Part shown: positions 57,488 through 64,000 of the stretch, one piece after another | How positions within the stretch are numbered: position 1 is the stretch's first letter | Layout of the letters: every line of letters begins with the position of its first letter | Assembly: GCF_040500475.1 (NCBI RefSeq) | Contig: NZ_CP159358.1 | Location: 434,001 to 498,000, forward strand | DNA from: Bacillus sp. Bos-x628 | GTDB lineage: Bacteria > Bacillota > Bacilli > Bacillales > Bacillaceae | Length of the DNA stretch: 64,000 nucleotides | Direction of reading: 5' to 3' | Program-made: the position numbers and the translations under genes | The notes under the pieces: generated by a model | What the model saw: the letters and a program-made list of their open reading frames with translations, nothing else | What the model was told of the DNA's origin: nothing | Database searches by the model: none

Positions 57488-58057
57488 ACAGGCTGATGTT
57501 TGTTCGGACTGGACACGGTGCCGGCTCATTTAGAACGGGTGCACAGGCATGATGTCAACATAGCAAGACAGGAAGGCGGCTCTCTTTTTATCATTGAATT
57601 GGCAGCTATTGTTCATGACATGATTGAGGAAAAGCTTTCAAACGTATTGAAGCTTTCAAAAAAACAGCTTTTATCAGTTGCTTTTGTGGATAGTGGATCA
57701 ACGAGACATACTTGAAATAGTGGACATTATTTCAACCATGTCTTTTCGTCACCGATCCTTATATACAAAGCCGAGGACATTAGAAGGCGCAATTGTTCAA
57801 AATGCGGATAAGCTGGATGCCATTGGAGCGTGCGGGTCTTGCAAGAGTGTTTACGTATGCAGGTGCAAAAGGTGAGCCTCACTATACAAACGATTGATAC
57901 CAAGACTCTGTCTTCAAGCATATGGAAGATAAACTATTCAAATGAAAAGACATGATGAATACAAAAACAGGCAGGGCAGCTTGCTGATGAGCGGCATGAA
58001 TTCATGTGTTTATTCATTCATACGTGGAAAAAAGAATGCGACCTTACAGATGAGTAG
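57488..58057 (+). pseudogene. ypgQ: ypgQ, HD-domain phosphohydrolase, degraded
   Basis: Pieces of one HD-family protein run in order in changing frames: RTGHGAGSF, then AHLERVHRHDVNIARQEGG and IIELAAIVHDMIEEKL (metal-binding HD), then DILEIVDIISTMSF and GAIVQNADKLDAIGA, then RAGLARVFTYAGAKGEPHY, a stop, and finally QLADERHEFMCLFIHTWKKE to TAG at about 58057. At least four frame changes and two internal stops. The order bsaA-ypgQ-ypgR matches B. subtilis (intact protein about 205 residues). Clearly non-functional here. Confidence 0.9.
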
Positions 58058-58087
58058 GGTCTTTATGTGTGTAAGGAGGATGTAGAT

Positions 58088-59224
58088 ATGAAAATTTCAG
58101 CAATAGAACCGACGCCAAGTCCTAATACAATGAAGGTCATTTTGACAGAAGCACTTGCCGGCGGAAAAAGCAATAATTATAAAAAAGATCAAAAAGACGG
58201 GGCGCCAGAGATGATCAAACGCATTTTAGACATTGAGGGTGTAAAGGGGGTCTATCATGTCGCTGACTTCTTAGCAGTCGAACGAAATGCAAAGTACGAC
58301 TGGAAGGGGATTTTACAGCAGGTAAGAGAAGCCTTTGGTCAAGAAGCGGAAGGCCTTCAAGAAGGTAAGCACACAGAGGATGACACTTTTGGTGAAGTCA
58401 AAGTCTTTGTCCAAATGTTCAACGGTATCCCCATGCAAGTCAAACTAACAGACGGTGATAAAGAAGAACGGTTCGGGATGCCTGAACGCTTTCAAACGGC
58501 TATCTTAAAATTGAGAAGCAGTTCAGATAATGTCGTATTTGAACGTGTGTGGAAAGAACACGGTGTCCGTTTTGGAGAATTTGCTGATATAGGACAGGAA
58601 GTCACAGAAGAACTTCAAGCAGCTTATGATGACGAACGTCTAGCTCGTCTTACAGAGGCGGTCAAGGAAGGGAAAGCGGCTGTCGACAGACAAGTGAAGC
58701 GTCAAGCATATGAAGTAACAGAAGAGATGCTTCATGAGGAAGACTGGAAAAAGCGTTTTGCCCATTTAGAACAAATGCAGCCAAAAAAAGAGGATTTACC
58801 AGTTTTAATGAAAGCAATGGACGATCCGAAAACGTCCATTCGCAGACAAGCAGTTGTCAATGCAGGAATGATTGAAGATCCTGCGATCCTTCCCATTTTA
58901 TATAAAGGATTGCAAGACAAAACGGTGACTGTCCGCAGAACAGCAGGAGATTGCATTTCTGATCTTGGCGATCCTAGTGCAATTGAAGCTATGGTGGCAG
59001 CCTTAAAGGATCCAAGTAAGCTTGTTCGCTGGCGTGCAGCGATGTTTCTTTATGAGGAAGGTGACGAAACAGCGCTTGAAGCGCTAAAAGAAGCAGAGCA
59101 GGACCCTGAGTTTGAAGTCAGCCTTCAAGTAAAAATGGCCATTGAACGAATCGAGCTTGGTGAAGAAGCAAAAGGCTCTGTTTGGAAGCAAATGACGGAA
59201 AGTAGAAGACATACTACAGAATAG
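58088..59224 (+). CDS. ypgR: YpgR, Nfu N-terminal and HEAT-repeat protein
   Basis: 378 residues from ATG 58088 (AAGGAGG eight bases upstream). N-terminal scaffold Nfu/NifU-N domain (residues 1-85, IEPTPSPNTMKV). The rest is a conserved middle domain and at least three HEAT/PBS-like repeats (about residues 230-360, with DPKTSIRRQAVVNAGMIEDP, DKTVTVRRTAGDCISDLGDP and DPSKLVRWRAAMFL). Function unknown; sometimes annotated as a virulence factor. Confidence 0.9.
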   Translation: MKISAIEPTPSPNTMKVILTEALAGGKSNNYKKDQKDGAPEMIKRILDIEGVKGVYHVADFLAVERNAKYDWKGILQQVREAFGQEAEGLQEGKHTEDDTFGEVKVFVQMFNGIPMQVKLTDGDKEERFGMPERFQTAILKLRSSSDNVVFERVWKEHGVRFGEFADIGQEVTEELQAAYDDERLARLTEAVKEGKAAVDRQVKRQAYEVTEEMLHEEDWKKRFAHLEQMQPKKEDLPVLMKAMDDPKTSIRRQAVVNAGMIEDPAILPILYKGLQDKTVTVRRTAGDCISDLGDPSAIEAMVAALKDPSKLVRWRAAMFLYEEGDETALEALKEAEQDPEFEVSLQVKMAIERIELGEEAKGSVWKQMTESRRHTTE

Positions 59225-59239
59225 TATCAAATGAAGACC

Positions 59240-59270
59240 GGCTGCCAGAGAAAGGCAGCTTGTTTTTTAA
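59240..59270 (+). terminator. Rho-independent terminator of ypgR
   Basis: GCTGCC-agagaaa-GGCAGC then TTGTTTTTT. Confidence 0.85.
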
Positions 59271-59282
59271 TTGAGAGGAACA

Positions 59283-59297
59283 TTCTTTCAGAAAAAT
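59283..59297 (+). promoter_or_regulatory. Possible CodY site 1 (ilvD)
   Basis: TTCTTTCAGAAAAAT, 11 of 15 matches to AATTTTCWGAAAATT, just upstream of the ilvD -35. ilvD is a CodY target in B. subtilis. Confidence 0.5.
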
Positions 59298-59310
59298 ATT
59301 TTGAATATTG

Positions 59311-59339
59311 TTGAAATATATATAAAAACTCTATATAGT
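59311..59339 (+). promoter_or_regulatory. SigA-type promoter of ilvD
   Basis: TTGAAA (59311-59316), 17 bases, TATAGT (59334-59339). Gives an untranslated leader of about 180 bases. Confidence 0.7.
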
Positions 59340-59372
59340 AGTACCAATATAGAATATTGGAGGTCAGTTTTT

Positions 59373-59426
59373 ATGACACGATACTTGCTGAATCGTCGCT
59401 TCAGCAATAATCATGGTCATCTGTAA
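59373..59426 (+). CDS. Possible 17-residue leader peptide upstream of ilvD
   Basis: ATG 59373 behind a strong GGAGGT. Sequence MTRYLLNRRFSNNHGHL, ending in the double stop TAATAA. The stops fall in the loop of the hairpin CATCTG-taataaa-CAGATG. No run of Ile/Val/Leu codons, so not a classic attenuator. Could be regulatory or chance. Confidence 0.4.
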   Translation: MTRYLLNRRFSNNHGHL

Positions 59427-59437
59427 TAAACAGATGG
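59416..59437 (+). promoter_or_regulatory. Hairpin in the ilvD leader
   Basis: CATCTG-taataaa-CAGATG spanning the stop codons of the leader ORF. No T-run follows, so not a terminator. Confidence 0.4.
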
Positions 59438-59440
59438 TCA

Positions 59441-59455
59441 AATAAACAGAAAATT
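59441..59455 (+). promoter_or_regulatory. Possible CodY site 2 (ilvD)
   Basis: AATAAACAGAAAATT, 12 of 15 matches to the CodY consensus AATTTTCWGAAAATT, within the transcribed leader where CodY could act as a roadblock. Confidence 0.5.
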
Positions 59456-59525
59456 TATAAAATATAATCAACTTAAAATAATACAGTCAACGAGAGACTT
59501 GTAGTATAGGAGGCTTTTTAAACAG

Positions 59526-61202
59526 ATGGCAGAACTACGCAGCAATATGATTAAAAAGGGAATTGACAGAGCACCTCACCGAAGCTTACTAAGAGCAGCT
59601 GGGGTAAAGGATGAGGATTTCGGTAAGCCGTTTATTGCGGTATGTAATTCCTATATTGATATTGTCCCAGGACATGTCCATCTTCAGGAATTTGGGAAAA
59701 TTGTAAAAGAAGCCATTCGTGAAGCTGGCGGGGTACCATTTGAATTCAATACGATTGGTGTTGATGATGGAATTGCAATGGGACATATCGGTATGAGATA
59801 TTCTTTGCCAAGTCGTGAAATCATTGCTGACTCTGTAGAGACCGTTGTATCTGCTCACTGGTTTGATGGAATGGTTTGTATCCCTAACTGTGACAAAATC
59901 ACACCGGGAATGATGATGGCTGCCATGCGCGTCAATATTCCGACTATATTTGTCAGCGGTGGACCAATGGAAGCGGGAAGAACAAGTGATGGAAGAAAAA
60001 TTTCACTTTCTTCCGTATTTGAAGGAGTTGGCGCTTACCAATCGGGTAAAATCAATGAAGCTGAATTAAACGAATTAGAGCAATTTGGCTGTCCGACATG
60101 TGGATCTTGTTCTGGTATGTTTACAGCAAACTCAATGAACTGTTTAGCAGAAGCTCTTGGCATCGCCCTTCCTGGTAATGGAACGATTTTGGCTACATCA
60201 CCAGAACGTAGAGAATTTGCTAAGAAGTCAGCGAAACAACTAATGGAGCTGATTAAAAAAGATATTAAACCACGTGATATTGTCACTGAAAAAGCCATTG
60301 ATAACGCATTTGCACTAGATATGGCATTAGGAGGTTCCACAAACACAGTTCTTCATACACTTGCGATCGCAAATGAAGCGGGCGTTGAATACTCATTAGA
60401 GCGTATTAATGAAGTAGCGGAGCGTGTACCGCATTTATCTAAACTGGCACCAGCATCAGATGTTTATATTGAAGACTTGCATGAAGCAGGAGGCGTCAGT
60501 GCTGCATTAAATGAATTGTCCAAAAAAGAGGGAGCGCTTCATTTAGATACAATGACAGTCACAGCGAAGACGTTAGGTGAGAACATTGCGGGTCATGAAG
60601 TGAAGGACTATAACGTCATTTATCCAATTGATAAGCCCTTTACTGAAAAAGGGGGCTTAGCCGTTTTATTTGGAAATCTTGCGCCTGATGGTGCGATTAT
60701 TAAAACAGGCGGGGTACAGGACGGAATCACACGTCATGAAGGACCTGCCATTGTGTTTGAATCTCAAGAAGAAGCCCTTGAGGGAATCATTAACCGAAAA
60801 GTAGAAGCAGGACATGTTGTGATTATTCGTTATGAAGGACCTAAAGGCGGACCAGGCATGCCTGAAATGCTTGCACCTACTTCCCAAATTGTTGGGATGG
60901 GACTTGGTCCGAAGGTTGCCTTAATTACAGATGGTCGTTTTTCTGGAGCTTCCAGAGGATTATCCATTGGACATGTTTCACCAGAGGCGGCAGAGGGTGG
61001 TCCACTAGCTTTTGTTGAAAATGGTGATCATGTTGTTGTTGATATCGAACAGCGTATTTTAAGCGTCGATGTTCCAAAAGAAGAATGGGAAAGACGAAAA
61101 GCGAACTGGAAAGGCTTTGAGCCAAAAGTGAAGACTGGTTACCTTGCAAGATACTCAAAACTTGTGACATCAGCTAATACAGGCGGAATTATGAAAATCT
61201 AA
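59526..61202 (+). CDS. ilvD: Dihydroxy-acid dehydratase
   Basis: 558 residues. Fourth step of isoleucine/valine synthesis, also supplying ketoisovalerate to PanB in this window. Fe-S cluster cysteines in [13 protein letters not shown] and [17 protein letters not shown]; catalytic region [16 protein letters not shown]. Ribosome site AGGAGG. Likely CodY regulated (see upstream sites). Confidence 0.98.
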   Translation: MAELRSNMIKKGIDRAPHRSLLRAAGVKDEDFGKPFIAVCNSYIDIVPGHVHLQEFGKIVKEAIREAGGVPFEFNTIGVDDGIAMGHIGMRYSLPSREIIADSVETVVSAHWFDGMVCIPNCDKITPGMMMAAMRVNIPTIFVSGGPMEAGRTSDGRKISLSSVFEGVGAYQSGKINEAELNELEQFGCPTCGSCSGMFTANSMNCLAEALGIALPGNGTILATSPERREFAKKSAKQLMELIKKDIKPRDIVTEKAIDNAFALDMALGGSTNTVLHTLAIANEAGVEYSLERINEVAERVPHLSKLAPASDVYIEDLHEAGGVSAALNELSKKEGALHLDTMTVTAKTLGENIAGHEVKDYNVIYPIDKPFTEKGGLAVLFGNLAPDGAIIKTGGVQDGITRHEGPAIVFESQEEALEGIINRKVEAGHVVIIRYEGPKGGPGMPEMLAPTSQIVGMGLGPKVALITDGRFSGASRGLSIGHVSPEAAEGGPLAFVENGDHVVVDIEQRILSVDVPKEEWERRKANWKGFEPKVKTGYLARYSKLVTSANTGGIMKI

Positions 61203-61283
61203 CACAAAACCGAACATTTGAAAAATGGTTCTCTCTATAGTATCCTTTATTCACAAGATAAGGTTGATAGAGGGGGCTTTTTT

Positions 61284-61718
61284 ATGTCAATGGCATATGA
61301 AGAATACATGCGTCAGCTCGTCGTACCAATGCGTCAAGAGCTCACAAATGCAGGGTTTCAAGAATTAACGACAGAAGAAGAGGTAGAACAAGTAATGCAA
61401 GGTGCGGAAGGGACGACATTTGTAGTTATTAATTCTGTATGCGGATGTGCTGCCGGTTTAGCACGACCTGCCGCAACTCAGGCTGTAATGCAAGCGGAAA
61501 AAAAGCCAGATCGCATCGTGACCGTTTTTGCTGGTCAAGACCGGGAAGCAACGGCGAAAATGAGAGAATACTTCACAGGTGAGGAGCCATCATCTCCGTC
61601 TATGGCCCTTTTGAAAGGGAATGAACTTGTTCACTTTATCCCGCGTGACGAAATTGAAGGTCATGAAATGGAAGATATCATGAAGAATGTATTATCTGCA
61701 TTTGAAAAGCATTGTTAA
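61284..61718 (+). CDS. brxA: Bacilliredoxin BrxA (YphP)
   Basis: 144 residues from ATG 61284, the B. subtilis YphP length, behind AGGGGG; longer readings lack a ribosome site. Thioredoxin-like DUF1094 fold with the CGC motif in INSVCGCAAGLARPA, which removes bacillithiol from mixed disulfides. Links functionally to bshA and bshB1 at 10.2-12.1 kb. Downstream of ilvD as in B. subtilis. Confidence 0.96.
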   Translation: MSMAYEEYMRQLVVPMRQELTNAGFQELTTEEEVEQVMQGAEGTTFVVINSVCGCAAGLARPAATQAVMQAEKKPDRIVTVFAGQDREATAKMREYFTGEEPSSPSMALLKGNELVHFIPRDEIEGHEMEDIMKNVLSAFEKHC

Positions 61719-61719
61719 T

Positions 61720-61757
61720 CCGAGTTTGAAGTGCCCAATCATCAGGGCGTTTCAAAT
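61720..61757 (+). terminator. Hairpin after brxA
   Basis: TTTGAAGTGCCC-aatcatca-GGGCGTTTCAAA, 12-bp stem with G-T pairs, no clean T-run. Its core is repeated on the far side of repeat copy C. Confidence 0.65.
61728..61752 (+). repeat. Direct repeat, left of repeat copy C
   Basis: 25 bases of the brxA hairpin (core TGCCCAATCATCAGG). Matched at 61928-61952 with four mismatches, exactly 200 bases on. Confidence 0.75.
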
Positions 61758-61929
61758 TGTTGACGAAGGGCGAAAATGGTTTTTATTTTTGCCCTTTGTT
61801 ATTTTTTCAGCGTGAATTGAAAACCCTTGAAGTCTAGGAAATCGAGCTGTTTATGCGGAGCGAATGTATGATCCGTAAGCATCGACGCACAGGTCTGACA
61901 AGGAATGCGAGGGTTTTTTTAGTCGCTGA
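61757..61929 (+). repeat. Structured intergenic repeat, copy C
   Basis: About 173 bases, plus orientation. Hairpin AAGGGCGAAAAT / ATTTTTGCCCTT, CAGCGTGAATTGAAAACCCTTG, AAGTCTAGGAAATCGAGC, TGCGGAGCGAATG, CCGTAAGCATCGACGCACAGG, TGACAAGGAATGCGAGGGTT, ending AGTCGCTGA. Best full-length match to copies A and B. Confidence 0.85.
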
Positions 61930-61952
61930 AATGCCCAGTCATCAGGAGGTTT
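61928..61952 (+). repeat. Direct repeat, right of repeat copy C
   Basis: Core TGCCCAGTCATCAGG, 21 of 25 matches to 61728-61752. It keeps a T-run (GGTTTTTC), so it may now act as the terminator. Confidence 0.75.
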
Positions 61953-61978
61953 TTCTTGAAATATAATGGAGGAACGGC

Positions 61979-62764
61979 ATGCTCATTACAACAAGCTTTA
62001 GAGCAAATGAAGAAACGATCAAAACAGCAAAAAAATTGGCAGACAAATTACTTGGTGAGTATGTAGAACGGCGTAAACAATCGGTACGTCAGCTTGCAAA
62101 AATCCGCGGAGAAGTATTGGTTGTAGGAAAAGAAAGATTTGAATGGTATCAGCCAAATGGAAAAAAATTTTTCTTTCATCCTAGTTCAGCTATGTTTCGG
62201 ATGAAACGCATTTTGCGTGGCGAAAAAGATCCATTAATAGAAGCGGCGGATTTACAGCATGGAGATTCTTTTTTAGATTGCACGTTAGGATTAGGGGCTG
62301 ACGCCATTACTGCAAGCTGTGCCACAGGCCCTAATGGAAAAGTCGTTGGAATTGAAAAAAACCCAATCACTGCATTACTTGTGCATGAAGGGTTAAAAAC
62401 ATGGGAGACGGGTGTAATAGAAGCTGATGAAGCGTTGAAACGAATATCTGTCATAAGCGGAGATAGCATAGAGCAATTAAAGAAGCTCCCTGATCGTTCA
62501 TTTGATGTCGTGTACTTTGATCCAATGTTCGAGGAAACGATTCAAGAATCTGCGAGTATTGCACCGCTTCGCCATGTGGCAGAGCACAGATTTCATCATG
62601 AAATTGCTATCCAAGAAGCGATGAGAGTTGCGAGAAAAAGAGTCGTATTAAAAGACCACTGGAAAAGCACGCGATTTAAAGCGAAATCCTATCAATTCCA
62701 GGTGATCAAAAGAAAAACCGCTCAATTTCATTACGGATATATAATGATCGAAGATAAAGAATAG
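61979..62764 (+). CDS. ypiP: YpiP, SAM-dependent methyltransferase
   Basis: 261 residues, class I methyltransferase (RsmJ-like/UPF0341-type N-terminal). Motif I FLDCTLGLGADAITAS (about residues 92-107), VVGIEKNPITALL for the ribose-binding acid, and motif IV DVVYFDPMFEETIQ with a DPMF catalytic-type tetrad as in RsmJ. Probably an rRNA m2G methyltransferase, by analogy. Repeat copies C and D flank it. Confidence 0.88.
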   Translation: MLITTSFRANEETIKTAKKLADKLLGEYVERRKQSVRQLAKIRGEVLVVGKERFEWYQPNGKKFFFHPSSAMFRMKRILRGEKDPLIEAADLQHGDSFLDCTLGLGADAITASCATGPNGKVVGIEKNPITALLVHEGLKTWETGVIEADEALKRISVISGDSIEQLKKLPDRSFDVVYFDPMFEETIQESASIAPLRHVAEHRFHHEIAIQEAMRVARKRVVLKDHWKSTRFKAKSYQFQVIKRKTAQFHYGYIMIEDKE

Positions 62765-62768
62765 CCCT
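62761..62768 (+). repeat. Short direct repeat, left of repeat copy D
   Basis: ATAGCCCT at the ypiP stop codon, repeated at 62892-62899 on the other side of copy D. Only eight bases, so could be chance. Confidence 0.5.
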
Positions 62769-62891
62769 TTGCAATCTTGAAAAACCCTTTAAGTCTAGGA
62801 CGGACGAGCTCCTTGTGCGGAGCGAATGTAATGATTCGTGAGCACCAGCGCGCAGGCCTGACAACGAATGTGAGGGTTTGTCTACACGCTG
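62763..62891 (+). repeat. Structured intergenic repeat, copy D (5' truncated)
   Basis: About 129 bases. It lacks the leading hairpin and begins at TTGAAAAACCC, then TTTAAGTCTAGGACGGACGAGC, TGTGCGGAGCGAATG, ATTCGTGAGCACCAGCGCGCAGG, CTGACAACGAATGTGAGGGTTTGTCTACACGCTGA. Shares long exact stretches with copies B and C. Confidence 0.85.
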
Positions 62892-62916
62892 ATAGCCCTG
62901 AGAGTAAGGGCTTTTA
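62892..62916 (+). terminator. Terminator of ypiP, displaced by repeat copy D
   Basis: ATAGCCCT-gagagt-AAGGGCTTTT. It lies 130 bases after the stop codon, on the far side of repeat copy D. Confidence 0.7.
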
Positions 62917-62988
62917 ATCTGTGATCTCCATATAGACAAAATAAAATAAAGTCAGCAAGGAAGCCGTGATGAAAAAGATTTCAATCAT
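62914..62988 (-). CDS. Possible 24-residue single-span membrane peptide
   Basis: ATG 62988 with GGGAGG seven bases upstream on the minus strand. MIEIFFITASLLTLFYFVYM is one hydrophobic helix, ending EITD. No family recognised. Confidence 0.5.
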   Translation of the reverse strand: MIEIFFITASLLTLFYFVYMEITD

Positions 62989-63128
62989 ATCCATTCCTCC
63001 CAATTTTAGTCATCATCACTGTCATTGTAAACGTTTTATTCTGAAAAAGAAAGTCTCAAATCGAATGACTGAAAATTTAATATATGCTAGAATAACAGTA
63101 TGATAACCTATGGAAGGAATTAGATATC

Positions 63129-63746
63129 ATGAAAATGTGGATGAGAAAAACGCTTGTTGCTCTCTTTACGCTTGCAACATTTGGGTTAGTCTCTCCTCCA
63201 GCGGCTTTAATGACAGACAAGCCATCCGCACTTTCTTCAGGTGAAAAGTCACCCTACACGGCTGTTTATGAAAAATCAGATGAGGTACGTACTTGGGAAC
63301 TGAAGCAAGAAGACAACATTGAACCGGTAGATCCCTTTGAGCAATATAAGCAAGAGGTTCTATCAAATGCAGAAAACCAGTCTTTTCTCAAATTTGGCCA
63401 TAAAATCACACCTGTCATTGAGGACGAGTATAGAGAAGAGATTCAACCAAAGATTGAACAAGTGTTAACCGACTTTTTAACGAATTTCAAAGATGACGAA
63501 CAATTTCAAGATGTTGTTTTAACAGATCAACCTTCCAGCGGAAAAGGCGAAAAAATTTTCCACATCTATAACAAGAAGACCGGAGAGGATTTGCTTCGCT
63601 TCCATGTCAGAAGAGATCAGCCGCCTCATAGCGGATATTGGTTTAACTTTCATTACCATACAGCAGAAGATGGATTCCAGACGCATCATGAACTCGGTAA
63701 TATTTACTGGGACAAAAACACACCGCCGAGCTGGATGAGCCACTAG
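63129..63746 (+). CDS. ypjP: YpjP, exported protein
   Basis: 205 residues. N-terminal signal peptide (MKMWMRKTLVALFTLATFG, cleavage near residues 25-30), then a soluble domain ending FHYHTAEDGFQTHHELGNIY. Its start closely resembles B. subtilis YpjP. Function unknown. ypjQ follows within 10 bases. Confidence 0.88.
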   Translation: MKMWMRKTLVALFTLATFGLVSPPAALMTDKPSALSSGEKSPYTAVYEKSDEVRTWELKQEDNIEPVDPFEQYKQEVLSNAENQSFLKFGHKITPVIEDEYREEIQPKIEQVLTDFLTNFKDDEQFQDVVLTDQPSSGKGEKIFHIYNKKTGEDLLRFHVRRDQPPHSGYWFNFHYHTAEDGFQTHHELGNIYWDKNTPPSWMSH

Positions 63747-63752
63747 AAGGAG

Positions 63753-64000
63753 ATGTCATGCCAATTGAAAAAGTATACAATGAACGAAATGGTTCGCATT
63801 ACAAAACAAATGTTAAACGAACGAGGAGTAAAGATTGAAGATATTGCACACATTGTGCTTAAGCTTCAAGAAAAATATAATCCGAATCTTCCACTTAGTG
63901 TCTGCATAGAAAATGTTGAAAAAGTGCTGAACAAGCGAGAAATTGTCCACGCAGTTTTGACAGGGCTTGCCCTTGATCAGCTGGCAGAACAAAAGCTTTT
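63753..64000 (+). CDS. ypjQ: YpjQ, PgpA-family protein, 3' end missing
   Basis: Open to the window edge; at least 82 residues. YTMNEMVRITKQML, IEDIAHIVLKLQEKYNP and EIVHAVLTGLALDQLAEQ fit the phosphatidylglycerophosphatase A-like family of B. subtilis YpjQ/YutG. The start is uncertain: ATG 63753 abuts the AGAAGGAG ribosome site, TTG 63765 has better spacing, and ATG 63780 is the next in-frame ATG. Confidence 0.82.
   Translation, partial: MSCQLKKYTMNEMVRITKQMLNERGVKIEDIAHIVLKLQEKYNPNLPLSVCIENVEKVLNKREIVHAVLTGLALDQLAEQKL

Noticed and set aside
59225..59525. T-box leader for ilvD
   Set aside because: No T-box consensus and no antiterminator-terminator pair; control looks CodY-like instead.

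Overview
The window is a stretch of Gram-positive chromosome from a Bacillus, most likely the Bacillus pumilus / safensis / altitudinis group. Gene order follows the B. subtilis chromosome from aroA (aroE) to ilvD and ypjQ almost gene for gene. It carries Bacillus hallmarks: bacillithiol genes, GpsB, class B RNase P RNA, the spore genes cotD, sspM and sspL, and menaquinol:cytochrome c reductase. It differs from B. subtilis 168 in several places: fhs is present, there is an extra OYE-type flavin oxidoreductase, and aspB and yppF are missing at their usual places. Species assignment is inference from these differences.

Layout. 1-8526: end of aroA, ypiA-ypiB-ypiF, qcrABC, ypjA, ypjB, and ypjC on the minus strand. 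8664-16510: a long same-strand run, ypjD-dapB-mgsA-bshB1-bshA-cca-birA and then panB-panC-panD, mostly overlapping or closely spaced. 16629-23615: dinG, ypmA, ypmB, asnS, dnaD, nth, ypoC. 23653-27016: ponA and recU on the minus strand. 27064-34364: yppC, sspM, yppD, yppE, yppG, a small Hsp20-like gene, ypqE, an OYE-family gene between two inverted copies of an intergenic repeat, cotD, ypsA, gpsB and rnpB. 34407-41760: ypsC, a 65-residue ORF, ypvA, ypwA, and the guanine-riboswitch operon xpt-pbuX. 41790-51522: a candidate antisense/small RNA locus, bpsA-bpsB, a Fur-controlled fbpC-like gene, dynA, a frameshifted ypbS, ypcP, sspL, two RNase H-like genes (ypdQ and ypeP) around ypdP, ypeQ, and degR with a SigD-type -10. 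51572-59224: cspD, an AIM24 protein, ugtP, metA, fhs, bsaA, a wrecked ypgQ, and ypgR. 59225-64000: a CodY-type leader with a small upstream ORF, ilvD, brxA, ypiP flanked by repeat copies, ypjP and the start of ypjQ.

Working together: the genes cover housekeeping (aspartate/lysine, pantothenate, bacillithiol, menaquinol oxidation, peptidoglycan synthesis and chromosome repair, purine salvage, one-carbon metabolism, branched-chain amino acids) plus a thin layer of sporulation genes. I see no prophage, IS transposase, CRISPR array, tRNA or rRNA.

Most unusual points: (1) a family of about 130-175 nt structured intergenic repeats, four copies, three of which are flanked by direct repeats made from the terminator or 3' hairpin of the neighbouring gene; (2) at 41790-41920 a minus-strand promoter plus terminator that would make a short RNA antisense to the strong ribosome binding site of a 24-codon hydrophobic/basic ORF, a layout like a type I toxin-antitoxin; (3) a small ORF with stop codons in a hairpin loop in the ilvD leader; (4) decay of ypbS and ypgQ. 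None of these can be confirmed without alignment or expression data.
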